Positions 9,601-21,600 of a stretch of 64,000 bases of DNA are shown piece by piece. The stretch comes from Notospermus geniculatus. Taxonomy: Eukaryota; Nemertea; Pilidiophora; Heteronemertea; Lineidae. The notes below the pieces were generated by a model. That model did not search any database. It saw nothing but the letters and a program-made list of their open reading frames with translations, and was not told the origin of the DNA. The translations under genes and the position numbers were made by a program. Within the stretch, counting starts at the first letter, position 1, and each line of letters begins with the position of its first letter. Location: contig NMRB01002054.1 of NCBI GenBank assembly GCA_002633025.1, positions 20,584 through 84,583 of the forward strand. The letters run 5' to 3'.

Positions 9601-12600
9601 TTTTTTTTTAAAAGAAAGACAATCTTACCCGATTCTGTAGGCTTTCTCTTCTGCTTTCTCAAAAGCGTCAATTTAAGCAAGTCTTTTTTCTTTGTCACTT
9701 CTTCTAGGTTTGATTCTTGTTGGTGTAACCTATCGACCAAACGTGAGATCTCCCCGTCCTTATCTGTAGCAGACTTCTCAGCCTCACGCTTCACCGTCTC
9801 CGAGGTCGCCTTAAGCTGGTGTAACCTATCGACCAAACGTGAGATCTCCCCGTCCTTATCTGTAGCAGACTTCTCAGCCTCACGCTTCACCGTCTCCGAG
9901 GTCGCCTTAAGCTGGTGTAACCTATCGACCAAACGTGAGATCTCCCCGTCCTTATCTGTAGCAGACTTCTCAGCCTCACGCTTCACCGTCTCCGAGGTCG
10001 CCTTAAGCTGGTGTAACCTATCGACCAAACGTGAGATCTCCCCGTCCTTATCTGTAGCAGACTTCTCAGCCTCACGCTTCACCGTCTCCGAGGTCGCCTT
10101 AAGCTGGTGTAACCTATCGACCAAACGTGAGATCTCCCCGTCCTTATCTGTAGCAGACTTCTCAGCCTCACGCTTCACCGTCTCCGAGGTCGCCTTAAGC
10201 TGGTGTAACCTATCGACCAAACGTGAGATCTCCCCGTCCTTATCTGTAGCAGACTTCTCAGCCTCACGCTTCACCGTCTCCAAGGTCACCTTAAGCATGT
10301 CATTCTCCTTCATAAAGGTTGCCAATTGTTCTGAAAATTCCTCTCTCTCCGCCTCGACACTTAACAGAGTCTCCCGCAGCATCTCAACCTCAGCCGCCTG
10401 CTCTTTCAACCTCGTCTCCAGCTGCGAGAACTCCTCCTGCTTGACCGACGAAGCCAGTGAATGACTAGTTTCTTGCACCTGAGCATTCAAACTCTCACAC
10501 TTTTTAACCAGGACTTCTTTCTCCTGTCTTATTGCAGCGACCATATCAACCATCTGATGAATCTCCTCCTCACGCTCCTCGGCGATACTTTCCGCACGTT
10601 GTTTATCATGTCTGAGATCCTCCAAATTCTCTCGCAGTTTTTCAATCTCGCCCGTCTTTAACTGCTGTAACTCCCGTTCTAAGCTTACGACACATTCTTC
10701 ACATTCAGACAGCTTCTCCTTGGCAGCCTCGTAATCTACCTTGAGGGTCTCAAGATGGCCCTCGGATACACCCCGTTCCCCTCGCACATCGTAAAGCTCC
10801 TGCTCCAACACACTGACACGACATTCTAACTTCATCCTCGACATTGTGTTCTCCTTCAGCAGGGCCTCAACTCTTTCCTTCTCACTTTTATACAGTGCAC
10901 AAAGTTCATTCAACTCTTCCCGCTCCTTCATGGCTGCCTCTTCATTCTCCTCAACTTTTCGTTTCCACTCCTCCAGTGCATTCTCCGACTCTTTCATCCA
11001 TTTTTCCAACTGTTCCACTTCCGTTTGCCGTTCCTGCGCTATGCTTTCTGCTGTTTCCTTCCCCAGGGTAAGCGCCTCGACAGTCAGCTTCATTTCCGCT
11101 TTCTGCTCCTCAAGCTCGCCTTCCACGGCCTCTTTCTCGCATATCAACGTCTCAAGGACCTCGTTAAGCTTGTCCAACTCGGACTGCCGCTCCTGCGCTA
11201 GACGCTCCACAGTCCCTTTTTCTTCCTTGAGATCATCCAATACTCGCTTCAGCTCCGTCAACTCCTGTCCACGGGAATCATCCACAACACCTGCAACTAA
11301 ACCCTCCACCCGTTTTTCCAACTCTGTCTTTTCATCCTTGAGATCAACGACTTGCATCTCTAAGTCAACAACTTTTTCACATGTTACACGCAACTTCCCT
11401 TCCAACTCCTCATTCGAAGTCTCCGGCAGCCCGCTAACCAAGTCTTCAACTTGTCTTTCCAACTCCAGCTTCTCTGTTTCCAGATCTGAGACTTGTTTTT
11501 TCAACGAAACGACAATCTCTGAATCCAAATCATCCTTTCTCGGCTCGTCAGCAACGCCTGTTATCAAATCCTCAACCTGTCTCATCAAATCTGCTTTCTC
11601 ACTTTCCAGCTCAGCCACTCGTGCATTCAAACTGGCAACAGTTTCAGAATCCGAGAACTTGTTTGTTTCTTCCGACACCCCTGTGATCAAATCCTCAATC
11701 TGTTTCATCAAGTCCGCCTTCTCGGACTCAAGCTCAGAAACCCGACTCTCCAAACACATGATTTTCACGGAATACTCCTGCTGCAAGCTCTCTGTATCTC
11801 TGGAATACTCCTGCTGCAAGCTCTCTGTATCTCTGGAATACTCCTGCTGCAAGCTCTCTGTAACTCTGGAATACTCCTGCTGCAAGCTCTCTGTATCTCT
11901 GGAAGAAAGCAACTCATCAACCTGAGATTTTAATTCCGCTTTTTCTAGTTCAAGTGTGTTCACCTGCTCTTGTAAACTTTCGCACATTTCGCCCGTTAAA
12001 TCTGACGGCCGATTTTCTGCCACCCCGACGAGAGCCTCCTCCAGTTGTTGCTCTAACACCTCCCTTTCTTTTGTGAGAGAATCAATATTTTTCTCCAGAG
12101 TGCTGACAGTTGAACGGAGCTCCATCTCTTGGCCACTCAACTCACTAATCTGTTCCTTCAAGGCCCTATTCTCCTCTTCAAGTCCCTTGACCTGTTTTTC
12201 TAGACTTTCACGAAGTTCACCCTCCACGCTCGACCCCCTGCCTTCAGCCACCCTTGACAAAGCATCCACCAATTGCCTCTCGAAATCATTCCTCTCATTC
12301 TCAAGTGTAACAATCAACTCCTCCAACGACTTCACCTTCGCTGACGTTTCTTTCAGTTCAGTTTCCAAATCGCCATATTTTTCTCGCAGAGTCTCAAATC
12401 TTTCCTTCCTCTCCTCCGCAGCCGATTCCACCATCTCCTTGTCGCAGATCATCCCCTCAAGAACCTGATTCAACTCCTCAATCTCTGTCAACCGATCCTC
12501 GGATATTTTATCCGCTGCCTCTTTACTGCACTTCAAGTCCTCTACCTGCTGATTCAGATCTTCCTTCACCTTTTTCTTCTCAAGCTCAGCCTCTTCCCTC

Positions 12601-15600
12601 CACTTTTCCATCTCACATTTCAGCTGCTTAAGCTCCTCCTCAGCTGCAGTCAGCTGTTTTACAGACTCTGCCTTACCTTCGAGACTCTCCCGTAAAGTCA
12701 CAAGGCCATTGTTCGACTCCTCTAACTGCTTAACCAAGCCAGCTTTCTCATTCTGAAGTTCACTGATCAGATTTTCAAACTGAGATAACTCCTCCTTCAC
12801 CTTGAGATTTAACTCCTGCACATCACAGAGATCAGACGTCAACGCTCCAACTTGCTTCACCAGGTCATCCTTATCACTTTCCAGATCGCAGACTTGTTTT
12901 TCCAACGATGCAGCCTTTTCTAAAGCATCGTCGAGCTCCTGAGCCCTGGCAGCAGACCGTGAATCCACTTCTTCCTGCATTGTTATTTTCATTTCCAAAG
13001 CTGTGGCCTCCTCCTTCACACGAGCAAGCTCATCTACCAACTTCTGAATCTCTGCCGCATGGGACTGTCTTTCATTTTCAAGCAAGTCCTTCGCAGCTTC
13101 TGTACTTCTCTGCCACTCACTTTCACCTGACACAACCTTGGCTTCAGATTCTTCTTTCAATGCCTGCATTTCTCTCAACTTTGTCTCCAACTGTTGCATT
13201 TCTGTGGCGTGAGATTCCTTCTCTTTCACGAGATCATTTTGAGTTGCATCTAAATCCTTCTCTAGATCACCACAACGTGATTCCATCCTTGTTTGAAGAT
13301 CAGCAGATTGGGTCCTCATTTCCGTCAACTCTCCTTCTAATCTTTCTACCTGACCCTGCAATTTCTCAATCTCTGCGCCATGAGCAGCTTTCTCCTCATC
13401 CAGACTTAACCTCACTGTTTCCAACTCGGTCACCACATCACCATGGCCACAATCACCCACTCTCGTCTCAAGGTCACAAATCTTTTCTTCACACAAAATC
13501 TTCTCTTTCTTAACCCTCTCCAACTGCGTCTGCGCGATCTGCGCCAACATCTCCGCCTCACAATTCGTCTTCTCAATCTCATCATACTGTTTCTTCACTT
13601 CTCTCAACGTCACCACTTCCTCTTTAAGTCCCCGCAGATATTCCACTTCTTCAAGCAGAGGGCGCAAAATCAAATTTTCCTCCTCAAGAAATTTGAATTC
13701 TGCCACTTTATGTTTTCCAATTTTCGCATATTCATTACCTCCTCACGTAACGTTTCTAGTTCTGCTTCCTGAAACACAAGTATATGTATTGCATAAACAT
13801 TGGAAGATGAAGGGCCGTATTCAAAAAGGGTGTTTAAGACTAAAACGCGTGTGACTTTGTCAAATGCATGGTGGAAGGGTGTGCAATTCAGTGAAGTTAC
13901 ATCCGTCTTAGTCTTAATTGCGCGATGATCACCCTTTTTGAATATGGCCCAATATCTTAAAGCCAACCTCGGTCGGATCGCAGGGCTCGGCACGGTTCCA
14001 TTTGGTACAGGGACAAGCTGGCTCAACCCGTTTACACTTGGAAAACTTCTACCAAACCGTGTTCGTTCTGGACAGAGCTGAGCACAGTCTGGACTGAGAA
14101 TGCCAAAAATTACATAGTGGAAAAGGGGCTATCCAACACTACTCTTGGAGAAGTCAAGTCTGGACAAGTTGGTATACTTTGAGCTCTTGCCATTGTACAA
14201 AGTCTCGTGTAACTACATGTACTGTACCTACCTGCAACTCTGCTGTGAGACTGACATTATGTATGCTGACTGCAGTGAGACGAGGACGGAGGGGAGACGG
14301 CTTTGGAGACACAGCGACACACTCTTCTTCTCTGTACTCGGCCAACTCGCTGCCCAATCTATCAGCTTCAAGGTCACTAAAAACAGATTTATTTTCGATT
14401 ATACTCTTCACTGACGCCATCGGCCCATCATGTGGTTTTCAGGCGAATCAAGATGGACTTTTTAAATGTTGTAAAGTAGCTTGAATGTTGTGAGGATTAT
14501 TGTACTTACAGTCTGTCAATGACCAAATTGTAGATTTCAATCAACCTTTCCAATTCTGCAAGCTGAAATTAAAAAGTGAAAGTCATTGGAATGGACACAA
14601 ATCCCCCTCAACAGATACTTCAGAGTCTGTGACCGACACATGATCTAATTTAGACACCGCATCATCATATTAATTCATATCACTGCGGCAAGCCAGTGTT
14701 TTGATGTGGAAGAATTATTGTGAGACCATTCATTCCCCCACAACTGGACGCTGACAAAAATCGTCCTTCTTCGAGCTTAAATGCCAAACACCACATCCTG
14801 CAAATTTGATCGTACGTCAGCCACAGACACTGGCGTCGGAAGAATCATATTGCAAGATATGGAAGATGAACAGCTTTGTAAATATTTATTTACCTTTTTG
14901 TAAACAGATGAGTTTTCATCCTCCTCTGGGATATCGAATTTTACATGGGTTTGTTTTTTTCGCCGAGTGATGGACGGCTGGCCCGGGCTGCACTCATCCA
15001 ATGGAAGCGTATCCAGTTCCTCTTTAAATGAACTGGCACTTCTAAACTCTGAAAGAAACATCAAAAGCCGGCATGATTCATGGTTTAACTAACAAGGGGA
15101 AAACGTGATACCGGAGCAATCCAGAACATGACAAGACATTCACATAAACCATCTCTGCTAACTAGGTCTCATTTTACACCTGGGTGGGGTGAGCCAATTG
15201 AGGTAAAGCGACTCAGCCAAAGACTCGTGCCGAGTAGGGATGTATCGGACCTGGACCTCCTGACTGCTAGCCAGAGACCCGAGCCACTACACCACTGCGC
15301 CTCCTTGTTAGGTGGCTCCTATGTTGGATTAAATTGGATATTTCAAGGACATAGGCCACTTTTATTCCTACCTGTCTCGTCTACTGACACATATAGTCAT
15401 TAGTTCAGGAGTTATTGCACTTTTTGTGTTTTTGGTTTCCGCCACCTGGTGGCCAAACTGAGAGTCGAACCGGACCGAAACTTGGTGTCGTGGGTCATCT
15501 GACCTAGGGGTATATATGTACCAAGTTTCAGATCAATAGCTCTAGCGGTTACGAAACGTGCCCTGCTAACGGACCACGCCGGACGACGACGACGACGGAC

Positions 15601-18600
15601 GCTGCACCATCGTAATAGCTCACCCCAGTGAGCTAAAAAGTGAAAGTCATTGGAATGGACACAAATCCCCTCAACAGATACTTCAGACGCCGAGCGTCTG
15701 TGACCGACACATGATCTAATTTAGACACTGCATCCTCATATTAATTCATATCAGCGTTTTGCTGTGGCAGAATGAGGTTGTAGCTTTCTTTTTCTACCAT
15801 TAGATGGCGCTGCAACCGTATCAACTTTTCCACTGTGACGTTGTATGAACGTCAACGATCACACTACCGTGACGTTCTGGCTTCATGCTCGCACCTCGTA
15901 TTGCCACGGAGATGACGTCCTGAAGACAATGAAAAGGCCTGATACGGTCGCAGCGACATCTTTCCATGGAGAAGTGGCGATGACCTCATTATTGCGAGGC
16001 CATTCATTCCCCCACGATTGGATGCTGACAAAATCGTCCTTTGAGCTTCAATGTCGAATGCCGCGTCCTGTAAATTTGATCATACGTCAGCCACAGACAC
16101 TGGCGTCTGAAGAATCGTATTGCAGAATCAAAGAGTCATATTGCAGGATATGGAACATGAACAGCTTTGTAAATATTTATTTACCTTTTTGTAAACAGAG
16201 GAGCTTTCATCATCCTCTGGGATATCGAATTTTACGTGAGCTCGTTTTTTTCGCTTTGTGATGGACGGCTGGCCTGGGCTGCACTCATCCAATGGAAGCG
16301 TATCCAGCTCCTCTTTAAATGAACTGGCACTTCTGAACTCTGAAAGAAACATCAAAAGCTGGCATGATTCATGGATTAACTAAGAATGGGAAAATGTGGT
16401 ACTAATGTCACGACGTGGCGCTGCGAATGATGTGCCCTACGTTTCTTTTTCTAACATTTCCATTTATTTCTGGTGTGAAAATAACCCAGTTGTGTTGGTC
16501 ACCTGACAATAAACCTTAAATTATTTTGTAGCAGATGAAAAATTGTGCCAACTAGGTCCCATTTAACACCTGCGTGGGGTGAGCCAATCGAGGCAAAGAG
16601 AACAGTCAAAGACTCGCACCGAGCAGGGATGTATCGGACCTGGACCTCCTGACTGCTAGCCAGAGACCTGAGCCACTACACCACTGCGGCTCCTTGTTAG
16701 GTGGCTCCTATGTTGGATTAAATTGGATATTTCAAGGACATAGGCCACTTTTATTCCTACCTGTCTCGTCTACTGACACATATGTTCGAAGAATTTCTCT
16801 GCAGGGGGTGATCTCTCAAAGTCATAGATGCTTCTACGGATACGTTTTTTCCGCGGCTGCTGTCTAGACTGGGAATATGGCACAGCAAATTCTGGTATGG
16901 TGGCGGGTGGGGGCATCAGAGTTGCCTCGCTGAGCTGGCTGGGGCACCATGTTTGTCGGCGTTTCTGAGAAGATTGCAAACAGTGAGTAAATAATCAGAA
17001 CGAAGTCATACATCATGGATCCTGCAGCTTTCAGCCGGCCAATAGACGATTCTCGAATTCGCAGATCTGTGCACTTCCGCCGAAATCGCAACCACAACCT
17101 CAGTCTGAAACTGAATGGCGTGACGCAGAGAACCCCATGACAGTGACTTCGACGACGTTGCGTCAAGTCGACCATTGCTGAATCATGGATTGCGTCACAA
17201 CAGCTGGTTTCAGACCGAGGTTGTGTTTCCGATTTTGGCGGAAGTGCACAGATCCTTCTCGTTTACGTCAATTTGGGATTTGTCTATTCAAGGCCTTTTA
17301 AGGCTTTCCTAGCGAAAACATGTCAGTCCTCATGGGAAATACAAATACTGATACTCACAGCAAACTTGGAATTTTTCTTGGGTACATCCTTCGGACCAGG
17401 AGTTGTGAGGATCATACCCTTTAGTTGCCGTATTTTTTCCTCCTGTTCACGTTCCTTCGCTTCTTTCTCAAGCAGCTGTTTGTGAAGGTCCTCTTTCTCA
17501 CTTCTTAAATTGTCCAAATTAGGATCTTGATGCTGGAACAAAACAAAAATATTTCTGTCCATTCAATCCACCTTTTCATGGACCAGGTGTCGAGGTCAGG
17601 ACTACTAAGCAATGCAAACACAAAGATACCAAATCCTAGGAGGAGAAAAACAATCCAAATCCCCATTTCTACTTTAGCAGTTTCTGCCATGGTTTGTGGC
17701 AAGTGGATGGTTTTCACGGACATTGGGATAATTAACAGCCTTATATTGTTAAGGGATCAAAGGATTCTCCAAAACCGCACCGCTTGCTGCCAACCGCAGC
17801 GGAATCCACTGTACTGGAAACGAGGCTTAAAGGGAATTATTTGCGGCTGTCAAAAATGACACCAAGAATTTCATGGCCCACAAAATTCACAATTTCAAAA
17901 GGGCAAATTTCTTATTTTTGTGGATTATAAGCCTTCATTTGCAGCTAATTGTCTTCTAAATGATATTCGAAGGCAGCAAAGCAACAGCAGTCAGTTGCAC
18001 AAATATGCTTAGTAGGCAATAAATTTCCCGATGTGAGTACTGTAATAGATTCAAGATGGCGGTGTTTGATTCTCTATTCAGACACCTTGGGCACGACCAG
18101 TTTGCTTTAAGTGTCATTACCTGTTGAAGTGCCTTCTCAAGATTGGCGATCTTTCTCTTGTAAATCCTAAGAAGAGCCTCGTCCGACATAATCTCATTGA
18201 CCACGGGTTTGTTCTCGATTCTCTTGGCATTTGTAGCAAACTGGAAAATAAAGTCATCAGATGACCAACATGAGAGGAGCAACGATTTGGCCCTGATGGA
18301 AAAATCTGATAAAATGAAAATAACACTTAAAGGGAGCTGTGCACCAATTTACCTTTAACGTGGACGAAGTAAACTCAACATCAGCAGTTGCTGGGGAAAC
18401 AGCACAGATTATGGCAGTTTTGGAATTGCCGCCCAAAGCACTCTGTAGAATCCTCGTCAATTTGGAATCTCTGAACGGAATGTGGACAGCAGACCTAACA
18501 ACAAAAGAGATGACAGTAAATGTTTCTCTTACACCTATTAACCTTCTGGTTTTCTGTTATACGACCACTGCCTTACTTAACATAGTCATAGCTCACTAAC

Positions 18601-21600
18601 AAAGTCCCCACACCTTGATTTCCAGGAGACGCGATAGCCTAGTAGTGGATATCAAGTACTGGGTATGCTTAGCAAGCAGCAGGTCCCAGGTTCGAATTCC
18701 GGGCCATATAGGATTAATCATCCCTGGCTCTTCAGTCCATCGCATGGGACAGTAAGCCATGGTGCCTTGTACCTTGTGCCTTTGTAAGGGCAAGTAAAAG
18801 ACCCCATCCAAGTGAGGAACATGAGTAGCTTGAGATGGCCTCTTCCATACTTAGCAGGGCCAATAATGCTATGGCTTCAGCCCTGATGGAAAAATCGAAT
18901 ACATAATCATGTGACAACCTTGATTTCCAACACATTTCAACCCTTAAAATTTATCTCCCAACTTACTTCTGGTCTGCACTCCCAAGTTTATTAATGACTG
19001 ACGTGAGGGCAGAGAGACTGAGGTTGATGTGGCATCCTTCCTTCAACCGTTCACCAGTCGCACCAGTTAGACTCACTCTCTCTGAGCCAGCGAGATCAAC
19101 CACATTCTGAAATATACAGACACAATGTAGTTTCAGAGAAACTCACACAATAAAAAGATTTTTTTGAAAAAAGTCAGCTGGCCAAGATAACTGGAGTGAA
19201 ATCTTGTTTAACAGATAAAAGATTGTGTTTGCATGATTTGGTTACCTGACATCTCTGCCTGACTCGGGCAGAGACATCATGTAAGGCCACAGTCAATACT
19301 TACCAGATGTGATACTCGGACTATACCGTCATCATCCTCACTGGATTGTTCACGACTCTCCAACACCTGGAAAAGGCAGTAAATGAAATGGCAAGTTATC
19401 GTTGGAGATGAGGTTATCGTTGGAGATAAACTTTGTCAATTCAATGACTTTACCGGTACATTCTAAGTGTGTTTACTTACTATATCTTGAATATGGAATG
19501 TGACCGTGAACTGTCTCGGTTAGCGAGGGTCTCCCCGGTGTGCCGCCGTTTGTTCCCAAGATTCAACAGCTGCAGAACCTGTTCCCGGTCTCGGGTTACC
19601 TCCTCCTTGAGTCCATCGATGTAAACGAAACTCAACTGGAAAATGGAAGAGAGAGATTGAGAGAATTAAGATTTACCCAGATAGACAACTGAATTTCTTC
19701 CACATCCCTCGACTCAAGCCAGCAGCATATCAGGCGATATCGCAAGATCTGATCGCCAGCGAGCAAAATTGGCTGCTGACAACAGGTGTGTTGCTGGACA
19801 GCGATGTGCGGATTCCTCTTGCAAGCGATGTTCACCTTTTGTCAAACAATATCAATGCCAATCAGGGTTTCCGCCGGGATTTTCAAGGAGGGGGGAGAAA
19901 AAAAAATTTTTGAAATTTTTTTTTCAAACAAAAATTTTCAAACATTTTTTTTTTCAAAAAAAATTTTGTTTTTCAAAAAAAAATTTTGAAATTTTTTTTT
20001 TTTCAGTGATATTTGAAAAAGGTTAGTCTGCAAACTTGAGGGGGGATATCCCCTTCTTGAAATTTTTGAGGAGGCGATCATCCCCCCTCTCCCCCCTCTG
20101 GCGGAAACACTGCCGATATCGCCCTGTCTGCTGTGGCTGGCAAGAAGATCAGTGGTGAGTTGATCGCTTGCAACACCACCTAGTTCGCCGCTTGTTAAGG
20201 ACATAACCAGGGGATGACAGCTCTGGGGCCAGAAATGCAATTGATTTGAATCTTATTTCCTGAAAGTTATGATCCCTGGTGACAACACCCACAGACTTAC
20301 AGCGTTCTCATCTGTCCGTTCACGGATCTTCAATGTCTTCTCCGTCGTGTCAAGCAGATCGCTAAATTTCTCATTGTACAGTTCAATATACGATACTCTG
20401 ATGAGGAACTCCATGTTGTCCATGTGCTGAAAAAAGACATGAACAAACATTTTAACCCTTTAGGCCCTATAATGGCTGCTTTGAAAATCCCAAGACGGCC
20501 GCTGTCGTCCTATATTTTCAGCCATATGATAACTCAGACATTGCGTAGGCCGGTCTGGGATTTCATGCGTATATTTCCGACATGCCCGACACGCAGTTTT
20601 TCAAATATACCAATTAAGAAAACATAGTTAAAAGGGGGAATGGTTCGAGAAAAATCCCAAACTGCCAAATGCACATAGAACGATGGGAGGAACTTCCTGA
20701 CAATCCTTCCATAATTTCAATCCGAAGAACTTGACTTGACACAATCAACTTACATCTATTGCATTAAAAATGTGCTCGACACAGAGTGGAATCAATCCTG
20801 GTTGTTCAGGGCTTCCGGATATCGTGAACGTTTTCCCAGACGCTGTTTGCCCATAGGCGAATATAGTACCTGGAATAGAAATCAGAGAGAGTCAGGACAC
20901 GTTGTTTCAAATCTTGGATCAAGGACCATGTTCGTGACTTGGGGACTGTTTCATAATATGACTATAAGCCAATGGTACCTTTTTACACCTGGGTGGGGTG
21001 AAGCAAGTGAGACAAAGTGATTTGCTCAAGGTCACAAGCGAGCATGGTTTTTCTTGGTCAGGACTGGGAATTGAACCCAGGACTCTCTGATCAGGAGTTC
21101 ATCTCGCTAACCACTAGACCACGCCGCTCCCCGAAATGAGCGAATTCATGTTATAATATGTTGTCTCCCAATTTTACGGACCACCGACAGGGATTGTGCT
21201 AGCATTAGCCAAAACACAAAATGGTAGAAAATTTACGGACCACCGAGCTGCCTGGACTTACCATTGATGCCATTGACGAAACTGTCCACGATTGGCTGAG
21301 CAGTCGAGGTGAACAAATCGAGTGTGGTACACTTTTGGTCGTATATTTCATCTGCAAAGAAATGGGGTGAATCGAAATATTCTCCCATCAAACAAGCACA
21401 GCATTGAACGTCCCCCGTCGCCCCGGGTGCAAGTCCGCCGGTCATGTATTTTGAAGATTCCATTCAGTATTAATGGCACAATCACAGTTTCTGTGATTCG
21501 GCTTTTGGGCCCCCTGGTGGCAAAGTGGAAAATCAGATTTGGTCGATTCTTTGACGCGACACACCGTTGGCCCATGATACATCCCTCCACAAAATATTAA

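Larger units (their letters stand above)
14573..16785. repeat. Tandem duplicated block carrying exons 13A and 13B
   Basis: Sequence from AAGTGAAAGTCATTGGAATG (14575 and 15639) through exon 13 and a SINE to CTACTGACACATAT (about 15396 and 16783) is present twice. The second copy has a private foldback element at 15766-15990, and a separate repeat (about 15400-15636) lies between the copies. Confidence 0.8.

Noticed and set aside
10846-11925. 359-codon open frame on the plus strand
   Set aside because: It is the antisense of the CENPE coiled-coil exon; biased Glu/Lys codons leave the opposite strand open (Ser/Phe-rich shadow).
13700-13746. 47-bp intron in CENPE
   Set aside because: Not accepted as the default because all other introns are far longer; kept only as one explanation of the frame change.
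20984-21133. tRNA gene candidate (A and B boxes)
   Set aside because: The cloverleaf does not complete, and the same unit with a fixed 3' body recurs; it is a SINE.
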